Assembly (NCBI GenBank): GCA_040387515.1
Contig: JAZKDP010000036.1
Coordinates: forward strand, 1-64,000
DNA: 64,000 nucleotides
Source of the DNA: Methylotenera_A sp040387515
GTDB lineage: Bacteria > Pseudomonadota > Gammaproteobacteria > Burkholderiales > Methylophilaceae
Direction of reading: 5' to 3'
Shown: one piece after another, positions 1 through 8,729 of the stretch
Numbering within the stretch: the first letter of the stretch is position 1
Layout: every line of letters starts with the position of its first letter
Notes under the pieces: model-generated
Databases searched by the model: none
Seen by the model: the letters and a program-made list of their open reading frames with translations, nothing else
Told to the model about the DNA's origin: nothing
Position numbers and translations under genes: made by a program

Positions 1-2
1 TT

Positions 3-257
3 TCTGAAATTTGGCGACATCCAATCCATACGCGCGAGTTTGGCAGCCAAATCACCAATGTTCTGCGTTGCTTGCAATTGGAAGCAGCAGGTTATTCTGT
101 GACGGTGACTGAATTAGTTGGTTGGGAACATTCCATGAAAAATGAGTTGATTATCGCCAAATATACGGGCCAAAAACGTAAAAATGCGACAGAACGCTTA
201 AATGCGATTTTAAGTGAGTTTAATCTGCAAGATTTGCAAACACGGTTTTTGGCATAA
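3..257 (+). CDS. C-terminal end of an unidentified protein, possibly a SAM-dependent methyltransferase (5' truncated)
   Basis: The reading frame is open from the window edge and stops at TAA 255-257, so only the last 84 codons are visible. The segment contains TELVGWEHSMKNELIIA, which reminds me of the last strands of class I SAM-dependent methyltransferases that often sit alone in betaproteobacterial genomes. No SAM-binding motif is present in the visible part, so this family call is weak. The next gene starts 5 bp downstream on the same strand, suggesting co-transcription. An internal ATG at 72 is unlikely to be the start because the coding signature continues upstream of it. Confidence 0.6.
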   Translation, partial: SEIWRHPIHTREFGSQITNVLRCLQLEAAGYSVTVTELVGWEHSMKNELIIAKYTGQKRKNATERLNAILSEFNLQDLQTRFLA

Positions 258-262
258 ATAGA

Positions 263-1135
263 GTGTTAAGTCGATACAAAATAAGTCGGTATTTGCTACT
301 TCGCTTATTCTTATGCACACAGTTTTTATGCGCACTGTTTTTCTCTAATTACGCGCTTTCTCAAGAAATACCTGCATTATTGTTAGCGCAAAATTATCAG
401 CAAGGTGTTGATGTTAAACAATATTTAATCAGTGAAAAGTATGATGGCGTGCGCGCTTTTTGGGATGGAAAGCAACTGATTAGCCGACAAGGCAACATCA
501 TTCATGCGCCAACTTGGTTTGTCAAAAATTTGCCTAAAATCCAGCTGGATGGCGAATTGTGGATGGGGCGCGGCAAGTTCGATGCGCTTTCTGGCGCAGT
601 GCGGAAAGATAAGCCGATTGACGCGGAATGGACAAATATCCACTACCAGATTTTTGAATTGCCAAATGCGATAGGTACATTCGAAGCGCGTGCCAAACGG
701 ATTGTAGACATCGTTAAACAAGCCAATCTACCGCAGTTAAGTGCAATTACGCAGTTTCGTTTAATTGATGAAAATGATTTAAAGCTAAGATTAAAGCAAG
801 TGGTAAAAAATGGCGGTGAAGGTTTGATGTTGCATCGTGCAGATGCACTTTACACAACAGGCCGAAGTGATGTGTTGCTTAAGCTTAAGCCGTTATATGA
901 CGCTGAAGCAAAAGTGATTGCGCATACGGCTGGTAAAGGCAAACATGCAGGAAAATTAGGTGCTTTGTTAGTCGAAACGCCACAAGGCATTCGCTTTAAG
1001 TTGGGCACAGGCTTTAGTGATGCACAACGCGAAAATCCGCCCCAAATCGGTAGCACGGTTACTTATACGTTTAAAGATACCACCAAAAATGGCAAGCCTA
1101 AATTTGCCAGTTTTTTAAGAGTCAGGAACGAGTAG
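263..1135 (+). CDS. Exported ATP-dependent DNA ligase (LigE-like)
   Basis: This is a 290-residue minimal ATP-dependent DNA ligase. It has a hydrophobic export signal (residues about 12-34, cleavage probably after ALSQ), then an adenylation domain with motif I EKYDG (K59 is the expected nucleophile), motif III LDGELW near residue 95, motif IV EGLMLH and motif V KLKP. A short OB-fold ends the protein. The family seals nicks using ATP. Signal-bearing members (Neisseria/Haemophilus LigE type) act in the periplasm and have been linked to incoming DNA. The start is GTG at 263, only 5 bp after the preceding stop. No helical or BRCT extensions are present. Its neighbours downstream are a secreted DNase and a nucleotidase, so the surrounding theme is DNA outside the cytoplasm. 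Confidence 0.88.
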   Translation: MLSRYKISRYLLLRLFLCTQFLCALFFSNYALSQEIPALLLAQNYQQGVDVKQYLISEKYDGVRAFWDGKQLISRQGNIIHAPTWFVKNLPKIQLDGELWMGRGKFDALSGAVRKDKPIDAEWTNIHYQIFELPNAIGTFEARAKRIVDIVKQANLPQLSAITQFRLIDENDLKLRLKQVVKNGGEGLMLHRADALYTTGRSDVLLKLKPLYDAEAKVIAHTAGKGKHAGKLGALLVETPQGIRFKLGTGFSDAQRENPPQIGSTVTYTFKDTTKNGKPKFASFLRVRNE

Positions 1136-1366
1136 AGTCAAGATAATTCAACCAGATTTAAAAGTTTTTTGCTTTGTTTTAAGTGTTAACTCTCTGCCTA
1201 AATTTTCGTTAATTGCTGCTTTCAAACTAGTCTAATCGGACTACGCTTCACACTCCAATCTTAATTTTTCACCCAAGCTTAATTGATAAAGTAGCCGCAT
1301 GTAAAAGTGCATTCTGTGCATGTTGCTTATTTTTTAACTTTAAATCAAAGAACGGGCGTTGTGAAA

Positions 1367-4300
1367 ATGATAGTGAAAAACTTATATAAATGGGCTAGTT
1401 GTAGATCGTTGGGGGTTTTGGCGATTGCGCTAGTATCTGCAACAGCTGCGGCATCCGATAATGGCCTTGTAATTAGTCAAGTGTATGGTAGCGGCGGTAA
1501 CGCAGGCGCACCATTTCGCAACGATTTCGTTGAGTTATTTAATGCGAGTAATGCAGCCATCAGCTTAAATAATTTTTCTGTGCAATATGCCAGCGCGACA
1601 GGCACAGGCAATTTTGGCAATAACCCGATTATTAACTTGCCAAATATCACTTTGCAACCAGGCCAGTATTTCTTGGTGCAACAGGCAAGTGGCGGCGCAG
1701 CGGGTAATTTATTGCCAACGGCAGACGCAAGCGGTACAGTGAATATGTCTGGCACCAATGGCAAAGTGGTGTTGGTGAACACTACCGCTGGTCTAGCTTG
1801 CAATGGTGGTTCTGCAGCATGTTCAGCGGCAGATCAAGCCAAAATCATTGATTTAATCGGTTTTGGTAACGCGAATTTTTTTGAAGGTGCGGCTACAAGC
1901 GTGCTTTCTACCAGCACAGCAGCGGTTAGAAATAACAGTGGTTGTACCGATAGCAATAATAACGCCAGCGATTTTTCAGCTTTAGCACCAGCGCCGCGCA
2001 ATACCAGTTCTGCATTGAATGTTTGCGGCGGCGGTAGCAATCCAGTTAATCAAGCGATTACAACCAGTTGTCCTGCTTTAGCGGTGAGTATCGGCGCAGG
2101 CGGCAGTACAACCTTAACTGCAACAGACCCAGATGGCATTGTAAATGGCGCGACACAGACCAGCGCAGCAGTGGCCGGTTTAGAATTAAGTGCTTTAAAC
2201 CAATCTTCCGCCATCGGTCAACCGGCTAGTTTGAACTTAACCGTTGCGCCAAATGTGCCTGCTGGCAACTATGCGGTAACGGTTAACTTTACCAATAATG
2301 ATGCGCAAAATGCTAGCTGCACAGTTAATGTGAGTGTGCAGGCGGCTGCAGCCGTTACGCGTATTTATACGATTCAGGGTAGCGATTTAGGTGTTGCTTC
2401 AGTGAGTCCACTTAACGGTAGCAGCGTGACGACTGAAGGTGTTGTAACAGCTAAGTTTGCAGGTTTAAGCGGTTTCTATCTGCAAGACGAAATTGGCGAT
2501 AATAATCCATTAACTTCAGATGGTATTTTTGTATTTGGTAGCAGCGCGCTAGCCAGCGTGAATGTTGGTGACAAGATTCGTTTAAACGCCAATGTGACTG
2601 AGTTTAATACGATTACTGAGTTGGTTAACCCAAGCAATATTCAAATATTAAGCAGTAATAATCCAGTGTTGCCGACTGATATTACCTTGCCAGAAACGAC
2701 TGAAGGCGATTTAGAGGCCTATGAAGGTATGTTGGTGCGTATTACAACACCGTTAACCGTTTCGCAAAATTACTTTCAAGGTCGTTACGGTCAAGTGAGT
2801 TTGTCGGCAGGTGGTCGTTTGAAAAAACCTAGCAATATTTTCCGTCCTAACTCTCTAGAAGCTGCGCAATTAGCAGATCAAAACGCCCGTAGCCGTATCA
2901 CTTTAGATGATGGCAGCAGTGCGCAAAACCCAAATCCTATCCCGTTTATTGGTGAAGATAACACCTTGCGTGCAGGCGATGTGGTTCAGACAATCACAGG
3001 TGTGATTGAGCATGGATTAATCACTGCCAGTAGCACAGGTCCGCGTGATTATAAGATTAACCCAACTATTAACCCTGAATTTAGCCGCGAAAATCCACGT
3101 ACTGCCGTACCAAATGCAGTAGGCGGCAATATTAAGGTCGCTAGTTTTAACGTGCTGAACTATTTCACCACTTTTGTGAATGGTAGTACGGCGAGCGGCC
3201 AGACTGGCCAAGGTTGTTCATTGGGCAATAGCGTTGCGGCCAGCAATTGTCGTGGTGCGAATAATTCGCTTGAATTCACGCGTCAACGCGACAAAATCAT
3301 TAACGCGATTGCAGCTATTAATGCTGATGCAGTTGGCTTAATGGAAATTCAGAATAATGGCGCAGTAGCGGTGCAAAACCTAGTTGATGGCTTAAATGCA
3401 AAATTGGGCGCAGGCACATATTCACGTGTGAATGACCCAGTTGCAGGCACAGGTACTGATGCAATTAAAGTTGCCATGATTTACAAACCAGCTAAGTTAA
3501 GTTTGGTGGGCGCGGCATTATCAGATACTAACAGCATCAATAATCGCCCAACTTTAGCGCAGACTTTTGCTGCAGCGAATGGCGAAAAATTCTCTATTCT
3601 AGTGAATCACTTTAAATCGAAAAGTTGCGGTGATGCTGGTGGGGTGGATGCTGACCAAAACGACGGCCAAGGTTGCTACAACGCACTACGTCAAGAACAG
3701 GCAACGCGCTTAGCCAATGGCTTTATCCCACAAGTGATTGCTGCTGCAAATGATGCTGATGTACTAGTGATTGGAGATTTAAATTCTTATGGCAAAGAAG
3801 ACCCGATTGCCTTGCTGAATGACAACGGCTTAAGTGACCAGATTGCACGATTTAATGGTGATGAAGGTTACTCATACGTGTTTGATGGCGAGTCTGGTTA
3901 TTTAGACCATGCCTTGGCAAACGCAAGTATGGCTGCGCAAATCACCAATGCAAATCAATGGCATATCAATGCAGATGAACCGTTTGTGATTGATTACAAC
4001 ACAGAGTTTAAACCGCAAGATCTGTACACGAATGGCCCTTATAAAGCGTCCGATCATGATCCTGTGATCATTGGTTTGAATCTGCAAAAAACCATTAACG
4101 GCAGCCCAGCACGCGACACGATTACAGGTACCGCTGGTGATGACGTGATTAACGCAGGTGAAGGCGCGGATACGATTACAACAGGCGCGGGCAATGATGT
4201 GATTGTGTACCAAAGTATGCGTGATGCGATGGATACGGTGAACGACTTTACATCAAGTGCAGACCGTATCGATTTGCGTACATTGCTGGCTAGTGTTGGC

Positions 4301-4474
4301 TATACAGGCAGTAACCCATTTGCTGACGGTTATGCCAAGTTAGTCAATGTAAATGGTGGTGTCAGTGTGCAGATTGATGTGGATGGCAGCGGCGCTGCAA
4401 CTTATCGTCCGATTGCTGTATTGAAAAATCTGAGCGTCAATCAATTGGATGTAGTGAGAGATTTTGTTTGGTAA
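1367..4474 (+). CDS. Large secreted endonuclease/DNase with lamin-tail, OB-fold, EEP nuclease and RTX-like tail (ExeM-like)
   Basis: The protein has about 1035 residues. The frame is open from 1307, but a typical signal peptide (LGVLAIALVSATAAA) begins properly only from ATG 1367 (GTG 1361 is an alternative), so that start was chosen. Order of parts: signal peptide 1-30; lamin-tail-like domain about 32-180 (VISQVYGSGG, NDFVELFN); an OB-fold region about 330-560; an endonuclease/exonuclease/phosphatase domain about 590-905 with SFNVLNYF, LMEIQ, GDLNSYG and SDHDPV supplying the usual metal and catalytic Asn, Glu, Asp and His; then an RTX-like tail with GTAGDDVINAG repeats and a DFTSSADRIDL segment typical of type I secretion substrates. 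This order matches extracellular nucleases such as Shewanella ExeM. Likely role: degradation of extracellular DNA as a phosphate or nucleoside source, or biofilm DNA turnover. Confidence 0.88.
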   Translation: MIVKNLYKWASCRSLGVLAIALVSATAAASDNGLVISQVYGSGGNAGAPFRNDFVELFNASNAAISLNNFSVQYASATGTGNFGNNPIINLPNITLQPGQYFLVQQASGGAAGNLLPTADASGTVNMSGTNGKVVLVNTTAGLACNGGSAACSAADQAKIIDLIGFGNANFFEGAATSVLSTSTAAVRNNSGCTDSNNNASDFSALAPAPRNTSSALNVCGGGSNPVNQAITTSCPALAVSIGAGGSTTLTATDPDGIVNGATQTSAAVAGLELSALNQSSAIGQPASLNLTVAPNVPAGNYAVTVNFTNNDAQNASCTVNVSVQAAAAVTRIYTIQGSDLGVASVSPLNGSSVTTEGVVTAKFAGLSGFYLQDEIGDNNPLTSDGIFVFGSSALASVNVGDKIRLNANVTEFNTITELVNPSNIQILSSNNPVLPTDITLPETTEGDLEAYEGMLVRITTPLTVSQNYFQGRYGQVSLSAGGRLKKPSNIFRPNSLEAAQLADQNARSRITLDDGSSAQNPNPIPFIGEDNTLRAGDVVQTITGVIEHGLITASSTGPRDYKINPTINPEFSRENPRTAVPNAVGGNIKVASFNVLNYFTTFVNGSTASGQTGQGCSLGNSVAASNCRGANNSLEFTRQRDKIINAIAAINADAVGLMEIQNNGAVAVQNLVDGLNAKLGAGTYSRVNDPVAGTGTDAIKVAMIYKPAKLSLVGAALSDTNSINNRPTLAQTFAAANGEKFSILVNHFKSKSCGDAGGVDADQNDGQGCYNALRQEQATRLANGFIPQVIAAANDADVLVIGDLNSYGKEDPIALLNDNGLSDQIARFNGDEGYSYVFDGESGYLDHALANASMAAQITNANQWHINADEPFVIDYNTEFKPQDLYTNGPYKASDHDPVIIGLNLQKTINGSPARDTITGTAGDDVINAGEGADTITTGAGNDVIVYQSMRDAMDTVNDFTSSADRIDLRTLLASVGYTGSNPFADGYAKLVNVNGGVSVQIDVDGSGAATYRPIAVLKNLSVNQLDVVRDFVW

Positions 4475-4529
4475 CTGCTTTGGTTAGTTTGAATTTGAGT
4501 AGTTAATTTTAATATTAGGGAGAAATAGA

Positions 4530-5249
4530 ATGTTATTGAAACAATTAGTATTAACCGCCACATTAATGGCGGCTGGCATTGCAAATGCAGACACGATTAC
4601 ACAGTGGAATTTTAACTCTGTACCATCAGATGCCGCTACGGCTACAGGTACCAAAACGCCAATCATTGGTGCGGGCACAATTAGTCTTTTAAATGGTGTA
4701 ACGAACCCAGGTTTTAATAGTGGCGTTGGATCTAGCGATACATCATTAGCAGCAAATAATAGCGGCTATCAAACAGAAACCTATGCGGCACAAGGTGCGC
4801 AAGATAAATTGAGAGGTGTGCAATACAATTTAAGTACGGTAGGTTTTCAAGATATCACAGTGAATTACGATTTACGTCATAGCAATACAAGCTCACGCTA
4901 TGAGCAATTTCAGTATTCTTTAGATGGCACCAACTTTATTGACTTTGCACTATTCGATGGCAATGGCGGCGATACCTGGTTCAATCGCTCAGTTGATTTG
5001 TCATCCATTGCTGGTGCAGACAATAATGCCAGTTTTGCTTTCCGAGTAGTGGCAACATTTGCACCAACAACGACTAGCTACGTAGCATCTCGCTCAACCA
5101 GTGCTTACGCTGGCGGTACATGGCGTTTTGATGCAGTGACGGTTTCAGGTGCAGCAGTTGCGGCAGTACCAGAACCAGAGTCAGCTGCCATGTTATTAGC
5201 AGGTTTAGGTTTGATCGGTTTTATGGCACGTCGCCGTCAATCTGTTTAA
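4530..5249 (+). CDS. PEP-CTERM sorted surface/exopolysaccharide-associated protein
   Basis: The 239-residue precursor has an N-terminal signal peptide (MLLKQLVLTATLMAAGIANA). Its body is rich in Ser, Thr, Asn and Gly and resembles lectin-like beta-sandwich PEP-CTERM proteins. The C-terminus shows the three-part sorting tag: VPEPES, a hydrophobic stretch (AAMLLAGLGLIGFMA) and a basic tail RRRQSV. The family is processed by an exosortase at the PEP motif; no exosortase gene lies in this window. The start is supported by an AGGGAGA ribosome binding site before 4530. It lies 55 bp after the DNase gene and is closed by a hairpin terminator at 5289, so the two genes probably form one unit. Its specific function is unknown. 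Confidence 0.85.
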   Translation: MLLKQLVLTATLMAAGIANADTITQWNFNSVPSDAATATGTKTPIIGAGTISLLNGVTNPGFNSGVGSSDTSLAANNSGYQTETYAAQGAQDKLRGVQYNLSTVGFQDITVNYDLRHSNTSSRYEQFQYSLDGTNFIDFALFDGNGGDTWFNRSVDLSSIAGADNNASFAFRVVATFAPTTTSYVASRSTSAYAGGTWRFDAVTVSGAAVAAVPEPESAAMLLAGLGLIGFMARRRQSV

Positions 5250-5288
5250 GCCATTCATTGTGTTAATGATTTGATTAACGCAATATTT

Positions 5289-5318
5289 AAAAGCCCTTGC
5301 CAAAAGCAAGGGCTTTTT
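5289..5318 (+). terminator. Rho-independent terminator after the DNase/PEP-CTERM pair
   Basis: A 12-bp perfect stem (AAAAGCCCTTGC at 5289-5300 paired with 5306-5317) with a 5-nt loop is followed by T residues. It sits 40 bp after the PEP-CTERM stop codon. Confidence 0.85.
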
Positions 5319-5474
5319 CATTTCAAGCGTCATATTTCAGCCGGCTAATCTAGTCCGTATGGGCCATGCAAAACACTAGGCACGCCATATTACATCACTA
5401 AAGTACGGGTTAGTAAAAAAGCAAAACACGCTGTAACGCTTATTCAATTTAATCAATAACTTCAGGGAAAGATA

Positions 5475-7784
5475 ATGTTAAAAATAAAACAGGTCACATT
5501 GCTGGTGGCCGCACTGTTTGCATTACCAGCTTATGCAGAAAATGTCACTGTTTTACACGTGGGTGACCAAGAAAGCTGGTTACTTTCTGCGCAAGGCAAT
5601 CTGCGCGACGATAGCACACAAGTTATTTCTTTTTATGGCGGTATAGACCGACTTGCAACTGTGATTGCAAACGCTAAATCGGCTGCCTCTTCAGCAGGTA
5701 AAACAGTAATTACGCTGAATGCTGGCGATGCTTTTTTGCCAGGCCCACGCTTAACTGCCAGCTTTAAAAACCTTGCCACAGCACATGCAGATGGCGGTCA
5801 GGATTTCTACGATACGATTGCGATGCGTAAGATTGGTTTTGATGCCACGGTTTTTGGCAATCATGAGTTCGATTTAGGTTCTACTGTCGCCGCACGTTTT
5901 GCTGAAGTTTCTAACACGACTTATTTATCATCTAACCTTAATTTTAATGCCACGCCAGAGTTCACTGCCTTAGCGACTAGTGGAAAAGTAGCACCTTCTA
6001 AAGTAATCACCACATTAAGCGGTAAAAAAATCGGCATCGTGGGGGCGACAACGCCTTTATTGCCAAGCATTTCTTCACCTGCGCCAAATAGCATGCTGAA
6101 TTACAGCGCAGCCAATACTGAAGCGCAAAATATTCAAGCTATTTTGCCGTTAATTCAGGCGCAAATTGACGATTTACGTAACAACCAAAATGTAAACACC
6201 GTAATCGTGATGAGTCATCTGCAAAACGCCAATAATGAGCGCAGCTTGATGATTCCAGGCTTAACCGGCGTAGATTTAGTGATTTCTGGCGGCGGCCACG
6301 AGTTAATGGTTGATCCAGATGATTTATTGATTAACGGCGGCGTTGCACCATCATTTAATACGCATCCTATTTATGCAACCAGCGCAGATGCAAAGCAAGT
6401 GGCGATTTTAACTGGTCACTTTGGTAACCGTTATGTGGGCGAAGTGAATCTGACCATTGATGACAATACAGGTGTATTAACCAGTATTGATTCGACACGC
6501 ATGATTCGTGTGACAGGTGCAGCAACAGATGCAGACAAAGTAACAGGTGATGCAACACTGAACACACAAGTGGTTGTGCCTGTGCGTGATTACATTGCGG
6601 CCTTGAATGCACAGATTATCGGTACAACTGCAGTTGCTTTAAATGGCCCAACGCACGTTGCTGGCACAAATGGTAATTACATTGCTGGTGTGCGAAATGC
6701 GGAAACAGGTTTAGGCAATTTGGTGGCTGATGCCATGCGTTTTGCTGGCGGCAGCGATGTGGCGATTCAAAACGGCGGCGGTATCCGCACCAATATCGCA
6801 GGCCCTGGCAGTGTTTCTGTCGGCGACACATTTAACGTATTACCTTTTACCAACTTGGTAAAAGTCGCGTTAAGCATGAACGCAACGCAGCTTAAAGATG
6901 TTTTAGAGCATGCGTATGGTGCAACTAGTTCATCTGGCGCGGCAAATGGCCGTTATGCGCAAGTTTCTGGACTAAAAATCACTTACAAAAGTAATAACAC
7001 AGCACGCACGACATTAGGCACTGGTAATCGAATCTTGCGCGTAGTTTTAGATGATGGCACGGTATTAATTGATAACGGCGCTGTGGTGAATACAACACGC
7101 ACATTCTCATTTACCACCATCGACTTCACTGCGGCGGGCGGCGATGCTTATCCGTTTGTAGCAAATAACGTGCTGTTTGAAAACAATCCATTCACGATTA
7201 CTTATCAAGAAGCGTTGGCTAATTATATTCAAACACCAAAAGCTGCTGGCGGTTTAGGTCGTGTGGATGCAGCCGATGGCGACGAAATTACGGCTAATTT
7301 ATATGGCAAAGAAAACGCCTTTGATTTACATGGCCGTTTAATTGATGTGGCAGCAGCAGTTGCAGTCGCTGGGGTCACTAAAACAGGCACAGCTGGACGT
7401 GATGTTTTAGTGGGCACAAATGGCGATGACATTATTATTGGCGGCGCAGGCGCTGATACCTTAACGGGTGGCGCGGGTGGCGATACATTTGTGTATACCA
7501 ACACACGCGATGCAGGTGACGTGATTACTGACTTTACGCCTTATGTAGATAAAATCGATTTGACAAGTATAGTAAAAAATGTAGCGATCGATTTAGCGCA
7601 AGGTAAATTGCAAATAGTAGATGTAACAGGCGGTGTAAGTTTGCAGATTGATGCGGACGGTTTCTCAGGCCCAGCCATCGCCAGACCTTTAGTTACTGTA
7701 AAAGGATTAACCGCAAAGCAATTTGTTCCAGCACGTGATTTAGTCATTAATCCACCTTTTTCTGGCATTCAATTGCCTAACTAG
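5475..7784 (+). CDS. Secreted bifunctional metallophosphatase/5'-nucleotidase with RTX-like C-terminus
   Basis: The protein has 769 residues with a clear signal peptide (MLKIKQVTLLVAALFALPAYA) and an AGGGAAAG ribosome binding site. Residues about 23-340 form a calcineurin-like metallophosphatase domain (GNHEFDLG near residue 128, VMSHLQN, SGGGHEL). Residues about 370-600 form the 5'-nucleotidase C-terminal domain (GNLVADAMRFAGGSDVAIQN, NGGGIRTN). The last 130 residues carry RTX-like GTNGDDIIIGGAGADTLTGG repeats and a DFTPYVDKIDL segment, closely parallel to the tail of the upstream DNase. The first metal motif reads HVGDQES, so the His of the usual Asp-x-His is Glu. Likely role: dephosphorylation of nucleotides or sugar nucleotides outside the cell, complementing the DNase. 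Substrate cannot be read from sequence. Confidence 0.87.
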   Translation: MLKIKQVTLLVAALFALPAYAENVTVLHVGDQESWLLSAQGNLRDDSTQVISFYGGIDRLATVIANAKSAASSAGKTVITLNAGDAFLPGPRLTASFKNLATAHADGGQDFYDTIAMRKIGFDATVFGNHEFDLGSTVAARFAEVSNTTYLSSNLNFNATPEFTALATSGKVAPSKVITTLSGKKIGIVGATTPLLPSISSPAPNSMLNYSAANTEAQNIQAILPLIQAQIDDLRNNQNVNTVIVMSHLQNANNERSLMIPGLTGVDLVISGGGHELMVDPDDLLINGGVAPSFNTHPIYATSADAKQVAILTGHFGNRYVGEVNLTIDDNTGVLTSIDSTRMIRVTGAATDADKVTGDATLNTQVVVPVRDYIAALNAQIIGTTAVALNGPTHVAGTNGNYIAGVRNAETGLGNLVADAMRFAGGSDVAIQNGGGIRTNIAGPGSVSVGDTFNVLPFTNLVKVALSMNATQLKDVLEHAYGATSSSGAANGRYAQVSGLKITYKSNNTARTTLGTGNRILRVVLDDGTVLIDNGAVVNTTRTFSFTTIDFTAAGGDAYPFVANNVLFENNPFTITYQEALANYIQTPKAAGGLGRVDAADGDEITANLYGKENAFDLHGRLIDVAAAVAVAGVTKTGTAGRDVLVGTNGDDIIIGGAGADTLTGGAGGDTFVYTNTRDAGDVITDFTPYVDKIDLTSIVKNVAIDLAQGKLQIVDVTGGVSLQIDADGFSGPAIARPLVTVKGLTAKQFVPARDLVINPPFSGIQLPN

Positions 7785-7831
7785 CCTCATCAATTTTTAA
7801 ATCAACCTATTAAACGAAAAGAGTTTTCCAA

Positions 7832-8554
7832 ATGAAAGTACAAAAATTAGCATTAAAAGTGAGCCTAATGGCAGCTACAGTAGGGTTTCTATTTGCAGGC
7901 AACGCAATGGCAGCAGTAACAAATGGTAGTTTTAGCCAAGGATTAACTGGTTGGAGCACACTGGGTGATGTTGTCGTACAATCGGGTTCTATCTTAATGA
8001 CAACCGCATCAACGCTTTACGAAGATGACTTTCCAGAAGCAGCTGGTACATTCAATGCATCTGGCAACGCGGCTGCAGATATTGCTGCTGGCGGATTCGA
8101 AGCGTTTGCTGGTTTAAGCGCTGGCGCCTTAGATACACCAGATTTTGCTTACGAAGGTTCAATCTTAAAACAAACTTTTAATGTGAATGCGGGCGACACG
8201 CTGAGCTTTAACTGGAATTTCTTTACCAACGAAACGAATGCAGGCAGCGATTATGCTTTTATTTCTGTTAATGGCGTATTAACAAAATTAGCCAGTGCTT
8301 CCAATGCAACAATAGCTTCTGTGCCTTACGCGTTATCAACAGGTGCAGGTTTGTTTAGCCAAACTTTTGCCGCGGCATCATCGATTACATTGGCTTTTGG
8401 TGTGGTGGATTTAACTGATTACAACGCGACATCTGCACTATGGTTAGATAACGTTAATTTAGTAGCCGCACCTGTTCCAGAACCAGAATCTTATGCGATG
8501 TTATTAGCCGGCTTAGGTTTGATTGCGGTTGCTTCACGTCGCAAAAAGTCCTAG
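7832..8554 (+). CDS. PEP-CTERM sorted protein (NF038132-like)
   Basis: The 240-residue precursor has a signal peptide (LMAATVGFLFAGNAMA), a body starting VTNGSFSQGLTGWSTLGDV that is typical of a family of PEP-CTERM proteins with a jelly-roll-like domain, and a C-terminal tag VPEPESYAMLLAGLGLIAVASRRKKS. It follows the nucleotidase gene by 47 bp and is closed by a terminator at 8600. The arrangement repeats the preceding enzyme-plus-PEP-CTERM pair, although the two PEP-CTERM bodies are not obviously alike. Processing needs an exosortase encoded elsewhere. Specific function unknown. Confidence 0.85.
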   Translation: MKVQKLALKVSLMAATVGFLFAGNAMAAVTNGSFSQGLTGWSTLGDVVVQSGSILMTTASTLYEDDFPEAAGTFNASGNAAADIAAGGFEAFAGLSAGALDTPDFAYEGSILKQTFNVNAGDTLSFNWNFFTNETNAGSDYAFISVNGVLTKLASASNATIASVPYALSTGAGLFSQTFAAASSITLAFGVVDLTDYNATSALWLDNVNLVAAPVPEPESYAMLLAGLGLIAVASRRKKS

Positions 8555-8599
8555 ACATTATTAAAGTGATTATTTAAGAACTCTCTAGCTGTCCCTTCT

Positions 8600-8637
8600 A
8601 GCGCGTTTCCAATTAATATTGGAGCGCGCTTTTTTTA
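8600..8637 (+). terminator. Rho-independent terminator after the nucleotidase/PEP-CTERM pair
   Basis: An AGCGCG/CGCGCT outer stem and TCCAAT/ATTGGA inner stem, separated by a small internal bulge, close on a short loop and are followed by seven T residues. It separates the secreted-enzyme block from hrpA. Confidence 0.8.
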
Positions 8638-8712
8638 TGCAAGTTCTAATACTGCTTTTGTACATAAAACGCTTTAAGAATAGGCTTTGAGCTAAACCAC
8701 GCATAACTAGCG

Positions 8713-8721
8713 TGGTAAAAT
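8713..8721 (+). promoter_or_regulatory. Extended -10 promoter element of hrpA (TGGTAAAAT)
   Basis: TG-G-TAAAAT at 8713-8721 matches an extended -10 element. No good -35 hexamer lies at the right distance. The predicted transcription start falls within a few bases of the hrpA ATG at 8730, implying a very short or absent leader. Assignment is by pattern only. Confidence 0.45.
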
Positions 8722-8729
8722 AGGCGAAA

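Noticed and set aside
5365..5395. Possible sigma-54 promoter upstream of the nucleotidase gene
   Set aside because: AGGCACG is a perfect -24 half, but the -12 position reads ATTACA without the required GC at 10-bp spacing.
5436..5465. Pho box before the nucleotidase gene
   Set aside because: CTGTAAC is followed 11 bases on by TTCAATT, which is too far from the CTGTCAT repeat to count. A phosphate-limitation link therefore rests only on gene content.
7229..7504. Open frame opposite the nucleotidase RTX repeats
   Set aside because: Low-complexity Pro/Ala/Thr translation is the reverse reading of Gly/Asp repeats.
7761..7776. Possible sigma-54 promoter (TGGCATTCAATTGC) before the second PEP-CTERM gene
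   Set aside because: GG and GC are 9 rather than 10 bases apart, and the site lies inside the end of the nucleotidase coding sequence. PEP-CTERM genes are sometimes sigma-54 controlled, so I looked, but the spacing rules it out.
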